A DNA stretch of 64,000 bases. Source: Methylomicrobium sp. wino1. Its GTDB lineage: Bacteria; Pseudomonadota; Gammaproteobacteria; Methylococcales; Methylomonadaceae. Both the position numbers and the translations under genes were made by a program. How positions within the stretch are numbered: the first letter of the stretch is position 1; each line of letters starts with the position of its first letter. This document shows, one piece after another, positions 44,857 through 54,222 of the stretch. The notes below the pieces were generated by a model. It was not told the origin of the DNA and made no database searches. It saw only the letters and a list, made by a program, of their open reading frames with translations. The DNA lies in NCBI RefSeq assembly GCF_003932755.1, contig NZ_CP024202.1, positions 3,534,001 through 3,598,000 of the forward strand, written 5' to 3'.

Positions 44857-45309
44857 ATGAAATATTCGGAAATGTTATCCGTGGCTTTGGAAGAAGCCCG
44901 TGCGGGATTTGACGAAGGCGGTGTTCCGGTTGGTGCGGCATTGTTCGATTGCGAAGGTCGTGTGCTTGGTCGGGGGCGTAATCGACGGGTTCAAGACGGA
45001 GATCCATCGATACATGGTGAAACCGACGCATTTCGTAAAGCAGGGCGGCAAACGAACTACCGCGATAAAATTCTTGTGACGACCTTGGCACCTTGTTGGT
45101 ATTGCTCCGGATTGATTCGACAGTTTAATATCGGCACCGTTATTGTCGGCGAATCGGTCAATTTTTCAGGGCATTTAGACTGGCTCAGGGAAGCGGGAGT
45201 CAATATCATCGAGTTGAACGATGCCGATTGTATTGAGCTGATGCGCCGTTTTATCGAGCAATCGCCGCATATCTGGTTTGAAGATATCGGCGAATGCGTT
45301 GGTGCTTAA
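44857..45309 (+). CDS. Cytosine-deaminase-like enzyme (fungal FCY1 type)
   Basis: 150 residues from ATG 44857 (GGAG six bases upstream; ATG 44854 also possible). Zinc-dependent CDA fold: EGGVPVGAALFD, HGETDAF (zinc His and catalytic Glu) and TTLAPCWYCSG (zinc Cys pair), ending FIEQSPHIWFEDIGE. The ending and VVGESVNF-like VGESVNFSGH resemble yeast cytosine deaminase rather than bacterial CodA or TadA. Likely pyrimidine salvage or related deamination. Confidence 0.85.
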   Translation: MKYSEMLSVALEEARAGFDEGGVPVGAALFDCEGRVLGRGRNRRVQDGDPSIHGETDAFRKAGRQTNYRDKILVTTLAPCWYCSGLIRQFNIGTVIVGESVNFSGHLDWLREAGVNIIELNDADCIELMRRFIEQSPHIWFEDIGECVGA

Positions 45310-45310
45310 T

Positions 45311-45502
45311 CCTAAAAAGAGCAGTTGAAATCCTCAAACTGCCGTTCGCCCTAAGCCCTTCGGCTGCACCCAGGAGAGCTTTATCGAAGGGTGAGAGGTA
45401 GTTTGAAGTTTCACCAAAACGGTGAAAATGTTGTAGACCCCTCATGCTTCGACTTAGCCCAACACGAACGGTCTACAACACATGCCAACTGCTCTTTTTA
45501 GG
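45311..45502. mobile_element. 192-bp MITE, family F
   Basis: Perfect 17-bp terminal inverted repeats (CCTAAAAAGAGCAGTTG and CAACTGCTCTTTTTAGG) and a 5-bp flanking direct repeat TTAAT (45306-45310 and 45503-45507). It has no coding capacity. A solitary right end recurs at 47833-47849. It lies between the convergent deaminase and ctaA genes. Confidence 0.82.
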
Positions 45503-45522
45503 TTAATCCTAAATCCGGCGGC

Positions 45523-46494
45523 TTAACCGTTCTGCTTGGAATAGATCAAGCAGATATAAATAAAAAACTGCGTACCGAAAATTAGATTGGCCATTAATAA
45601 ATGAATCGGTTGCGCGGCTGCGGGGAACCCGAGCCTGTCGAGGCTGACACCGGCAAGAATTGCGATGACGACCATGGCGGTCAAGGCTATGCCGAGTGTA
45701 TGGAGTAGTTTGTTTTGAGCGGGCGAGCGATACAGTTTCCATGCCAACCATAGGTTTGTGAACAAGATAATCGACGAAAACGAGCGGTGCACATAAAAAA
45801 TGATGGGTAGGTCATCGCGCCAATATTGACGGTCGATATAGGCATGTTCGTTAGCAATTAGATCGACGGCTTCTCGAACTTGCGTGCCCATCGCGACTTG
45901 AATCAAGGTCATAACCAATGCCGCAGTTAACACGCCCTTAAAAACACGGGGCAACGACTGTGTATCAAGGCTTTGAAAAAACTCCCGCTGCGATCTTGCT
46001 ATGACGTAAATTAACAAGGCAACAATGAACAAAGCCAATAGCATATGCAAGGTTATCATTAACGGTTTTAGATTGCTGGCGACAACCACGGAACCTAGCC
46101 AAGCTTGAAAGCCGACGATAAAAACCACCGCCAAGCAAAGATAAAATACCGTCTTGTCCGACTTGAGATAAATACGGGACGACCAGGCGGTCAGTAAAAT
46201 CAGAATTCCAATGCTGGCGCCGGTTAAGCGATTTAGATACTCGGTCCAAGTTTTGACCGGATTGAAATCGGTGTTTTGATAACCGCGTTCGGCATAGATT
46301 GTTTTGTAATCCGGCGGAAGCTGAGAAACGTCGGTTGGCGGAATCAATTTGCCGAAGCAGGTCGGCCAATCAGGGCAACCCATTCCGGCTCCGGATGCGC
46401 GAACGATGCCGCCGACCAGGATCAAGAAGTAAACAGCGAAAATGGTAATGGTTCCGATGCGTCTGAACCTGAGTGCGGCTTCAATATCAATCAT
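45523..46494 (-). CDS. ctaA: Heme A synthase (CtaA/COX15)
   Basis: 323 residues, eight membrane helices. Converts heme O to heme A for cytochrome aa3. Motifs: GGIVRASGAGMGCPDWPTCF, the heme-ligand region EYLNRLTGASIG, ITLHMLLAL, GTQVREAVD, FYVHRSFSS and PIHLLMANLIFG. No ctaB or cox genes adjoin within the window. Confidence 0.93.
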   Translation of the reverse strand: MIDIEAALRFRRIGTITIFAVYFLILVGGIVRASGAGMGCPDWPTCFGKLIPPTDVSQLPPDYKTIYAERGYQNTDFNPVKTWTEYLNRLTGASIGILILLTAWSSRIYLKSDKTVFYLCLAVVFIVGFQAWLGSVVVASNLKPLMITLHMLLALFIVALLIYVIARSQREFFQSLDTQSLPRVFKGVLTAALVMTLIQVAMGTQVREAVDLIANEHAYIDRQYWRDDLPIIFYVHRSFSSIILFTNLWLAWKLYRSPAQNKLLHTLGIALTAMVVIAILAGVSLDRLGFPAAAQPIHLLMANLIFGTQFFIYICLIYSKQNG

Positions 46495-46589
46495 TGGTGT
46501 GATCTGTATTTTTTTGAGAGGATATCGGTGAATGCGGATTTTGCATTACGCTAGGGAGGGCCTGTAGTAGAGCGATTCGGGAGCGAACA

Positions 46590-47432
46590 TCAGGAGAACA
46601 TAGACTGTGCGATTTCTATTTCTTCGGATAGTCCTTCTATTTCCAAAATTTCCGCATCGGAAGACAGGCCCAGCTTGGCAAATGCCGGCACGGTGGACCA
46701 GTCTACCCGTGTTGCAGGGTGATCGGTTCCGGCTATGCTTTGTAAAAAAGCGACTTGTACAAGATCAACATAATCGGCTTTTTCACCCGAGTCATAGCTA
46801 AAGTTAACGTATTGATACGGAACGGATTTTAACTCGTCTGGAAAGGTCCAGGTATCCATGATGATTTTTCCAATGGCCGGATGGGCTTTTTCCAACAATT
46901 TTTCAAGTCGAGAAGGGCTGTCTCTGAATTCCGGAATGTCTTCAACCAGCATCAAAATAGGCAATTTTCCGATTTGGTGTATGAGTCCGGCCAGCATGGC
47001 TTCATCGGGATTCAGATGCCGGGTGCATGTCGCCAATGCTCTACTGATGGCCGAGACATTGACGCTTTGTTCCCAGGACTGTCTAAAGTAATGCTCGAGC
47101 ACTTTTGATGTCGGGTTAAACATTTGTTGCAATACCAGGCTGGTTATCAACGAGCTAATGGTTTTAAGCCCTAGGCGCGTGACCGCCATTTGAATGCTTT
47201 TGATCTCCTTGACCCCGCGATATAAAGGGCTGTTAGAAACTTGAATCAAGCGCGTAGACAAGGCGGCGTCGGTGACTATCATGTCTGCTAATTGCTGCGC
47301 CGTAGCTTCGCCTTTAATTACCGCATCGCGGACTTTTAACGCAATGTCAGGGAGAGTTGGCAATATCAGGCGATTGGCATCCAGTTCTTTTTGAACATGG
47401 TCAAGAAAAGCCTGGACTGATTTAAATTGCAT
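46590..47432 (-). CDS. HDOD-domain protein
   Basis: 280 residues. HDOD output/signalling domain: ILPTLPDIALKVRDAVIKGE, DAALSTRLIQVSNSPLYRG, KSIQMAVTRLGLKTISSLI, EAMLAGLIHQIGKLPIL. Lacks a complete HD phosphodiesterase site. Usually linked to signalling or stress regulation; partner unknown. Single gene. Confidence 0.85.
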   Translation of the reverse strand: MQFKSVQAFLDHVQKELDANRLILPTLPDIALKVRDAVIKGEATAQQLADMIVTDAALSTRLIQVSNSPLYRGVKEIKSIQMAVTRLGLKTISSLITSLVLQQMFNPTSKVLEHYFRQSWEQSVNVSAISRALATCTRHLNPDEAMLAGLIHQIGKLPILMLVEDIPEFRDSPSRLEKLLEKAHPAIGKIIMDTWTFPDELKSVPYQYVNFSYDSGEKADYVDLVQVAFLQSIAGTDHPATRVDWSTVPAFAKLGLSSDAEILEIEGLSEEIEIAQSMFS

Positions 47433-47589
47433 TCGAGTTCAAGTTCCCATCAAAGATTTACAGTTTAAATTCAAATAGCTGTCCAAGTAGGAAAGCCGCC
47501 GTCAAGCCTAAGTTTTCGAAAAAACCATTTTTAGCTAAGGATTTCGTGAAAAAATAACTTCCTGGAGCTATGAGTTTTGTAGCGGGTTC

Positions 47590-47815
47590 GGTAACTCACT
47601 TGACAGGACGCCGTGAACCCAGCACCTAAATTATCTAAGATAGTTAACCATAGCCAATGGGCTATGGAATTTAGGTGCTGGGTGAATACGTCCGTGTAGG
47701 TTTCACGGCGGCGACTGATTGCCATGGATGGCATGAATGCAGATTTTGCAGGAGCAAAAATCTGCCTTGCCGCCGACACCTACCAATCGAGTTACCGAAC
47801 TTGCTTACCTTGCAT
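47590..47815. repeat. Inverted-repeat element related to family A, carrying element B
   Basis: Ends GGTTCGGTAACTC (47585-47597) and GAGTTACCGAAC (47789-47800). The core around the B insertion (GGACGCCGTGAA ... TACGTCCGTGTAGG) matches the family A core (GGACGCAGTGAA ... TACGTCCATGTAGG). The rest of 47433-47972 has only the MITE F end at 47833-47849 and a degenerate B fragment near 47945-47970. Confidence 0.65.
47618..47682. mobile_element. 65-bp palindromic mini-element B, copy 2
   Basis: Same length and terminal inverted repeat as 17283-17347, two internal base differences noted, again flanked by TGAA on both sides (47614-47617, 47683-47686). Confidence 0.8.
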
Positions 47816-47832
47816 TAAAATTTTGAGGCTCT

Positions 47833-47849
47833 CAACTGCTCTTTTTAGG
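47833..47849. repeat. Solitary end of MITE family F
   Basis: CAACTGCTCTTTTTAGG is identical to the right terminus of 45311-45502; no matching left end is found nearby, so it is a remnant. Confidence 0.6.
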
Positions 47850-47972
47850 ATAAAGCGTCAGTTATTTACTTAAAATCCATAACCCAGTCATTTTATACGA
47901 CATGAAAAATCGGTAAATTTCGACATCCAACGTCAAACATGGACGCAATCACCCAGCACCAATTCCATAGAA

Positions 47973-48962
47973 TTATAGCGTTATTAGCCTGATTTTGTCC
48001 TTAGTCGTTGTATCAAGCATTAAGTTTTCGCTATCGAGTTCGCAATTCGGAAGAACCGCAAGCAGCTTAATGGTATTCCGTTCCTTTTGAGCGCGCAGGA
48101 CTTTTCCTATTGTTTGACCGCTGCCGTCGAGAATAGCCGTTTTCGGAGGCGGCACTTCCGCAGCATCGGATTCGGCTAAGAACAGCATTCTTTTCGTTTT
48201 TCCAAGATAATGTGTGCGCGCTACGATTTCTTGCCCGGTATAACAACCCTTGTTAAAACTGATGCCGCCTAATTGATCGAGATTCAGCATTTGCGGAATA
48301 AATTCTTCGCTAGTTTCCTTATCGACCCACGGTATTTTGTCTTCGATATCGAATATCCGCCATTGCTCAGGGATGCTTGCATGATAGCCATGTTTTTGGG
48401 TAAGCAAGGACCATAGTTCGATGGCTTTTTCCGCCGACTCAACGGCTATATAACGTGATTTCAATGAAGGCAGTTTTATCAAGCGGAAGGGTTCGGCAAG
48501 CATGTGAAGTTCATGCACCGGAACGGGCGAAAAAGAGTTTGACGAGCTTTTGTTAATCCCAACTAGGCAATACTCATCGCGGCTATCGATCAGTTGCACA
48601 TCGGCCCGTAAAATATATTTTCGTAGTTTTTCGGTGATGCTGTCGAGTAATTCGGCAGGTAAGATGAGAAGGAAATCGTCGTTCGACTTGAGTACAAGAA
48701 AATTGGCGATAACGCGCCCTTTAACATTGCAAAATGCTCCGAAACTGCATGTTTGTTCAGTGAGTTCGTTGATATTGCAAGTTACTTGGCCTTGTAGAAA
48801 TCGGCCTGCATCGTTGCCGGTGATTTTTAACACGGCTAGATCGATAACCGGATAAACCTGCCCGGCTTGTTTGTCTAAATCGTCGATTTTTTCTATGTCG
48901 GCAGTTTCGGTATTAATTCGAGTCTGCTGTTCAATAAGAAAAGATTTCCAAGCTTGATTCAT
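47973..48962 (-). CDS. ygfZ: YgfZ, folate-dependent Fe-S maintenance protein
   Basis: 329 residues of the GcvT-like fold with the defining loop KGCYTGQEIVARTHYLGKTK. YgfZ uses tetrahydrofolate in repair or synthesis of some Fe-S proteins. VLKITGNDAGRFLQGQVTCN near the start and the length agree with the family. Divergent from cptA, the same neighbourhood as in E. coli. Confidence 0.93.
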   Translation of the reverse strand: MNQAWKSFLIEQQTRINTETADIEKIDDLDKQAGQVYPVIDLAVLKITGNDAGRFLQGQVTCNINELTEQTCSFGAFCNVKGRVIANFLVLKSNDDFLLILPAELLDSITEKLRKYILRADVQLIDSRDEYCLVGINKSSSNSFSPVPVHELHMLAEPFRLIKLPSLKSRYIAVESAEKAIELWSLLTQKHGYHASIPEQWRIFDIEDKIPWVDKETSEEFIPQMLNLDQLGGISFNKGCYTGQEIVARTHYLGKTKRMLFLAESDAAEVPPPKTAILDGSGQTIGKVLRAQKERNTIKLLAVLPNCELDSENLMLDTTTKDKIRLITL

Positions 48963-48998
48963 GAATTATCGCTAGAGTTGTTTTAAAGTTTCCGATTA

Positions 48999-49161
48999 TA
49001 TACTTCGCGCGGTCAAATTTGCGATTTTCTGACGCGCTCTTTTGTCCGATAGCGGCGTTACGAAAACAGTTACATAGCTTGCTATTCGCCTGTTTTCGTG
49101 CCTTGCTACCGAACAAAATAGCATTGCCTAAAAAGCCGCAAACATGACCGCACGAAGTATA
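48999..49161. repeat. 163-bp long imperfect palindrome
   Basis: Outer arms TATACTTCGCGCGGTCA and TGACCGCACGAAGTATA, inner arms TTTTGTCCGATAGC and GCTACCGAACAAAA, and ACGAAAACAG and CTGTTTTCGT near the centre. The whole gap between ygfZ and cptA can fold into one hairpin, so it is probably a MITE. Confidence 0.7.
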
Positions 49162-49210
49162 CTTCTGTCTGTTTATTGCTTGAAAAATATCAAACCATCG
49201 TTGTTATTGT

Positions 49211-49636
49211 ATGAAACATTTAGAGATGGTAACGCTGCGAATCGGAATGTCGAAGCTAGAGAAAAAAATTCTACTGCTAATGCATTTGATGGCGTTGCTT
49301 GCGATTGCGCTTAGTGCTATCGAGCCTTATGTTCAATGGCTGTTGATTGCGGTTGTTATCTTTAGCGGCATTGTCTGTCGACGCCGCTATTTTATTGGCG
49401 ATACCGAACGCTTGCTTAGATATTCCGAAGATTACGGCTGGCAGTTTTTCACAGGGGATAGCTTCGCTCAAATTCGGATTCTCGGATCAACGGTCTTAAC
49501 GCCGCTTGCGATTTTTTTTCATTATGAACTGCAAGGTAAAAACCATTACCAGGTCATTTTTAACGATGTCATGGACGAAATCGATTTTCGAAGACTAACC
49601 GTATATCTAAAAATAACCGTTTCAACAGAAGAGTAG
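49211..49636 (+). CDS. cptA: CptA/YgfX-family membrane protein
   Basis: 141 residues. Two membrane helices (LMHLMALLAIALSAIEP, WLLIAVVIFSGIVC) and a cytoplasmic part with RYSEDYGWQFFTGD and the C-terminal RRLTVYLKI. In E. coli YgfX/CptA lies with SdhE (YgfY) and next to ygfZ; no sdhE is seen here. The start codon (ATG 49211) has no strong ribosome site; ATG 49226 is possible. Confidence 0.72.
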   Translation: MKHLEMVTLRIGMSKLEKKILLLMHLMALLAIALSAIEPYVQWLLIAVVIFSGIVCRRRYFIGDTERLLRYSEDYGWQFFTGDSFAQIRILGSTVLTPLAIFFHYELQGKNHYQVIFNDVMDEIDFRRLTVYLKITVSTEE

Positions 49637-50305
49637 GAAATCGGTTTTTATGCGGCATTTTTTTTTGGTTCGCTCCTGCTTTAAGGCTTACCGCTTAAAT
49701 ATCCGGCGAATGTTGTTTCATCAATCCGTCCGGGAATTGTATAATTACGAGTTTTTTATCATCAAAGCAACTATCCCAATTGCTTAAACACTTCAGAGAC
49801 CTCTATGGCGCTATATTGCGGAATCGTCGGATTGCCTAATGTCGGTAAATCAACTTTATTCAATGCTTTAACCAAGGCGGAAATCGCCGCCGAAAACTAC
49901 CCTTTTTGTACTATCGATCCCAATGTCGGTGTTGTTGCCGTGCCAGACCCGAGGTTGGATAAACTCGCTGAAATCGTCAAGCCTCAACGTGTACTGCCAA
50001 CCACGATTGAATTCGTCGATATCGCCGGATTGGTTGCCGGTGCTTCGAAAGGCGAGGGGCTGGGCAATCAATTTCTTGCCAATATTCGCGAAACCGATGC
50101 TATCGCACATGTCGTCCGTTGTTTCGAAGACGATAATGTCATTCACGTTGCCGGAAAAATCGATCCGATAGCCGATATCGAAGTCATCAATACCGAATTG
50201 GCGCTGGCCGACATGGCAACCGTCGAAAGGGCCTTGCAACGGGCGGCCAAAGCATCGAAATCCGGCAATAAAGACGAACTGGCCCGAAAAGGTGTATTGG
50301 AAAAA

Positions 50306-50941
50306 GTCATATCGCCCCCGCAAAGCGGGGGGCTTGACGGTTATTAGCAGCCCCAAGGGCTGCCATTGTTAAGCTTTTGTGGTTTTATTAAAACTCACCG
50401 TTATCATCAGACCCATTGCCTTCGAGTTGTTCTTGATTCCGGATGTATTTCCTAATTTGGGCCTCTTCAAATCCCACGGTGGACACCGCGTAGCCCCTTG
50501 CCCAAAAACTCTCTCCATTGAAATTTTTCTTCCTTCCCGAAAATTGCCGCGCCACCGCTATCGCACTTTTCCCTTTGATGTATCCGACCACTTCCGCTAC
50601 CGAATACTTCGGCGGAATCTGTATCAGCATATGCACATGATCTTGTACCATATGCCCTTCCAATATCTTGCTCCGCCGCTGCCCCGCCAACTCATGAAAC
50701 ACCGGACCTAAAAACTTTCTGATTTTTCCATACAACACTTTTTTCCGGTACTTGGGGACAAACACCACATGATATTTGCAGTCCCATTTCGAATGACTTA
50801 AGCTTTCGTATGACATGTAATTGCTCCTCTTTCTGCGGACCGCCAAGCCCCGACGAGCAATTTACATGTCTTTAAAAACTAAATCTAAAGGCAAAGCCTT
50901 GATAGTCCCACTGGTCAAACCAGTGGCTTACCTTTCAACGA
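50306..50941 (-). mobile_element. IS200-like insertion sequence, copy 3, inside ychF
   Basis: 636 bp, same ends as the others, inserted immediately 5' of GTTA on the plus strand of ychF. No target duplication. Confidence 0.95.
50388..50816 (-). CDS. tnpA: IS200-type TnpA transposase, copy 3
   Basis: 142-residue HUH transposase, translation identical to the other two copies. Intact. Confidence 0.95.
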   Translation of the reverse strand: MSYESLSHSKWDCKYHVVFVPKYRKKVLYGKIRKFLGPVFHELAGQRRSKILEGHMVQDHVHMLIQIPPKYSVAEVVGYIKGKSAIAVARQFSGRKKNFNGESFWARGYAVSTVGFEEAQIRKYIRNQEQLEGNGSDDNGEF

Positions 50942-51528
50942 GTTAACGAACATTTGAACACCGGCGAACCGGTTAGGGCGATGGATTTATCCGATGATGA
51001 TATCGCCTTGATTAAAGACTTGTGCTTGTTAACCGTTAAACCCACGATGTACATTGCCAATGTTCAAGACGACGGTTTTGAAAATAACCCAATATTGGAC
51101 AAAGTAAAAGCATTTGCCGACAAAGAAGGCGCCATGGTGGTACCGGTTTGCGCGGCAATCGAAGCGGAAATCGTGCAGCTTGATGAGGACGAAAAACAAG
51201 AATTTCTTGATGATTTAGGATTAGGCGAGCCGGGTTTGAATCGAGTCGTGCGTGCCGGTTACCAGCTGCTTAATTTATCGACTTATTTTACGGCCGGCGT
51301 CAAAGAAGTCAGAGCTTGGACGATACCCGTAGGCGCTACGGCTCCGCAAGCCGCAGGAGTCATTCATACCGATTTTGAAAAAGGTTTCATCCGCGCCGAA
51401 GTCATTTCTTATGAAGACTTCGTCACTTACAAAGGTGAGCAGGGCGCAAAAGATGCCGGTAAATGGCGTCTTGAAGGCAAAGATTATGTCGTTAAAGACG
51501 GCGATGTCATGCATTTTCGCTTCAACGT

Positions 51529-51557
51529 TTGACAAACAAAGAGCGGGTCTTTATAAT
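51529..51557 (+). promoter_or_regulatory. Sigma-70 promoter of tRNA-Met
   Basis: TTGACA (51529-51534), a 17-base spacer, and TATAAT (51552-51557), both perfect consensus, overlapping the ychF stop and 28 bases before the tRNA. Confidence 0.85.
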
Positions 51558-51585
51558 GCCAGCTCTTTTGCAAGACCTCTTCAAT

Positions 51586-51662
51586 GGCGATGTAGCTCAG
51601 CTGGTTAGAGCACGGGATTCATAACCCCGGGGTCGGTGGTTCAAGTCCACCCATCGCCACCA
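51586..51662 (+). tRNA. tRNA-Met (CAT), elongator type
   Basis: 77 nt with encoded CCA; acceptor GGCGATG/CATCGCC, D-arm GCTCAGCTGGTTAGAGC, anticodon loop TTCATAA (CAT), T-arm GTGGTTCAAGTCCAC. The standard first pair G-C indicates elongator rather than initiator. Bases 31 and 39 at the loop end are A and C, a mismatch. Confidence 0.93.
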
Positions 51663-51788
51663 GTAAATCAATAAGTTAACGAGCTTTTTATGTAAATATT
51701 CGGCCAACCCCTCCTTGACATAATCAAAACTCTCAAAATCTTTAAAAAAGTACGGAACACAGTCGAAAATATCGTGTAAAAAGCGGCT

Positions 51789-52382
51789 ATGGAAAGTCGC
51801 ATCGATCCCGCCGCTCAATCGAAAGACCATCAAGCCTTGGTCAGCTTAGATGACAGCCATGCTGCGCCTTTCGCTCAGGAATGGGTTACCCTCACCAAAC
51901 AGCAGTTTATCGAGCTGGAAGCGTCAGCGCATTATTGGCAGTCGTTGCATGGCCGAGCCAAAGCCCGGATTGAAACGCTTGAGCAAGCCTTGTCGCGCAA
52001 GGAAGCGGAGATCAAGTCGTTACGCAAGCGGTTGTTCGGCAAAAAAAGCGAAAAGCATCGTGCTAAGTCTACTGCCGCTGCAGGCGGAACGACAACCGCC
52101 GGCGTTTCGGGAACAGCGGATGTCTCGGAAATGGCCCCGCGCCGGCGCGGACAACAGCCTAGTGCATCGGGTCATGACCGAACCCTCAGACTGGCTTTAC
52201 CGGTCATCGTGGAAACCCTTGACGTGGCAGAAGCGGATCGATCCTGTCCGCTCTGCGGCCGTCTTTACCAGCCGAAGCCGGCCTTGGATGAGGTCATCGA
52301 CGTCATCGAAATTCAGGTGGGCTACCGACTTAAGCCGGGACAAAATCAAGCGTTCGCCGCACAGTCCTGTATCATGAGTTAA
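51789..52382 (+). pseudogene. N-terminal part of an IS66-like transposase, frameshifted
   Basis: Coiled-coil segment (AKARIETLEQALSRKEAEIK, SLRKRLFGKKSEKH), then RRGQQPSASGHDRTLRLALP and a zinc-finger motif CPLCGRLYQP as in IS66 TnpC N-termini. After EVIDVIEIQV the reading becomes unlike the family and stops. It is directly followed by DDE transposase sequence, so the two probably were one gene or one element. Confidence 0.65.
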
Positions 52383-52387
52383 TGACT

Positions 52388-53996
52388 AAAAAAACAAAAC
52401 GACACAAGGAATCCGTGCGACGAACCGTTCGATTATCAATGAACTGGTTGGCCGTGGCAAGAAAAGTCTTCGACAATTGCGGAGCTGGTCAATCGATCTA
52501 AAAGTAGCGTTCATCGGCACCGAAAAGCGCAACTTCGACGCAATCAATATTCTGAATCCGCCTTATGGGAGACCGAAGCGGGCGAAGCCTGGCTGAGGCT
52601 ATTGATGGTTGCGGTTCTGTACAGCTTTGGCATGGAGAGTCATATCGGAGCCGACAACTTGTCGCGATTTTTCAAGCTGATTCGTATCGATACCCATGTA
52701 GGCATTTCGCCCTCGGCATTGCGCCAGCAATTGAGCCGGATGGATAGCCTGTTGCCTTTATTTCAGCAACAGTGCGAAAGCCGTGTTTCAGCTTCGATCC
52801 GATCAGCCGTCGTCGCCATGGATGAAACCTTTTTTGGCGATTTTCTCATCCTGGTGCTAATGGACTTGTCGTCTGGCTATTTGCTTCTGGAAGACATCAG
52901 CCATGATCGTCGTTTCGACACCTGGTTTGAGAAGGCGATTCCACGTCTAAAAGAACTGGGTATTGATGTTAACCACGCGGTCAGCGACCGGGCCAAGGTC
53001 TTGATCAAGCTGGCGATCAGCGGGTTTGACTGTCAATCCGGTGCCGATCTTTTTCATGCCCAACAGGATGTCAGCAAATGGTTGGGGGCCACGCTGGGTA
53101 GGCGACACGAACAAGCGAAAACACAACTGGAAACGGCTGAGGCGCTATTGCAAAAGAACGCGGACGACAACCTCGCCGGATGGGTGCAGGTCGTTGATGC
53201 AGAACGAGCCTTTAAACAGATACAGAACACACGCACCGATTTTCACGAAAATCTGGCTGGCATTGCCGAAGATGTTCACCCGTTTTCGTTAGCCTCACCG
53301 CAACCCAACCGGACGGAACAGGTGACGTCAAACCTTGAAAAGCGCGCCCAGGCGTTTGAAAAAATCGCGCAATCGGAAGCCATCGCCGACTCAAAACAGA
53401 CCCTGAATAAGTTCCGCAATCAAGTCAATGCCTTGGCGGTCAATGTAGAAGTCTGGTGGCTCTGGGTCATGGAAATTCTAGCCGGTCTTTCGGTGGATGA
53501 GGCAACGCAAACCTGGTTGACTCATACCCTGTTACCAACGGTGTACTGGCATCAGCAACTGCACAAAACACAAAACCCCAAGCAACGGGAAAAATATCGC
53601 CAGGCTTGGCAGCAAGCCGCGCGGCAGTTACAAGCCGATGCTTTTACGGCGACCCTGCCGGAAAGCGAATTGCAACGCTGGCTGGAATGGGCCGAGTGGA
53701 TGGCGAGGAACTTTCATCGCAGTTCTTCCGCCGTCGAGGGCCGCAATGGCTATTTGTCGCAGATGGTTCATAATGGCCGAGGCTTGACCGAAAAACGCCT
53801 GCGCGCATTGACGGTGATTCATAACTACGGACTTCAACGGGCCGACAGGACAACGGCAGCAATGCGCTTGTTTGGACAACCGTTTCCTGATTTGTTTTCA
53901 TGGTTGGTTGCTGAAATGGACGCACTTCCGCTGCCCAGAAAAGGCAGAGAACGGGCTACTCGTAACCCATTGTTTTTGAAAACTGTCCCGGCTTAA
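52388..53996 (+). pseudogene. DUF6399-like DDE transposase, 5' part frameshifted
   Basis: From 52602 a long frame of 464 residues carries DDE-type residues: AMDETFFGDF, VSDRAKVLIKL and SSAVEGRNGYLS. Upstream, in other frames, NRSKSSVHRHR and ALWETEAGEAWLRLLMV extend the same protein, so at least one frameshift removes the N-terminal HTH part. Residual start ATG 52602 would give an incomplete enzyme. Terminal inverted repeats were not found. Confidence 0.65.
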
Positions 53997-54180
53997 GTGG
54001 GTAGCCCATTTTCTAATTTAGCTATTTCGAAAGGATCGTCTTTCATAGTTGCTAATTTCCAAGCCCTAGTTTCTGGTGTATTCCGAGCAAAGGAAAAAAG
54101 CTAGATGGGATACATCTTCTTTGATGAGTATGCAGAAGTTGTAGCTTGACAAGAGGTTGAAATTCCGCGCATCATTTCAC

Positions 54181-54222
54181 TGCTCACTGCTCACTGCTCA
54201 CTGCTCACTGCTCACTGCTCAC
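54181..54222. repeat. Heptanucleotide tandem repeat (TGCTCAC)n
   Basis: Six perfect copies. The last 18 bases (54205-54222) encode the C-terminus of the UDG-like protein on the minus strand (VSSEQ and stop). Confidence 0.9.

Larger units (their letters stand above)
49805..51532 (+). pseudogene. ychF: YchF/OLA1 GTPase-like ATPase disrupted by the IS200-like element
   Basis: 49805-50305 encodes the G domain (G1 [27 protein letters not shown]) to GVLEKV; the 636-bp IS follows; 50942-51532 continues [24 protein letters not shown] and the TGS domain ([20 protein letters not shown]). Joining gives exactly 363 codons, the size of E. coli YchF, with reading frame restored across GTTA. As it stands the first part ends in IS sequence (18 extra residues). 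Confidence 0.95.
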
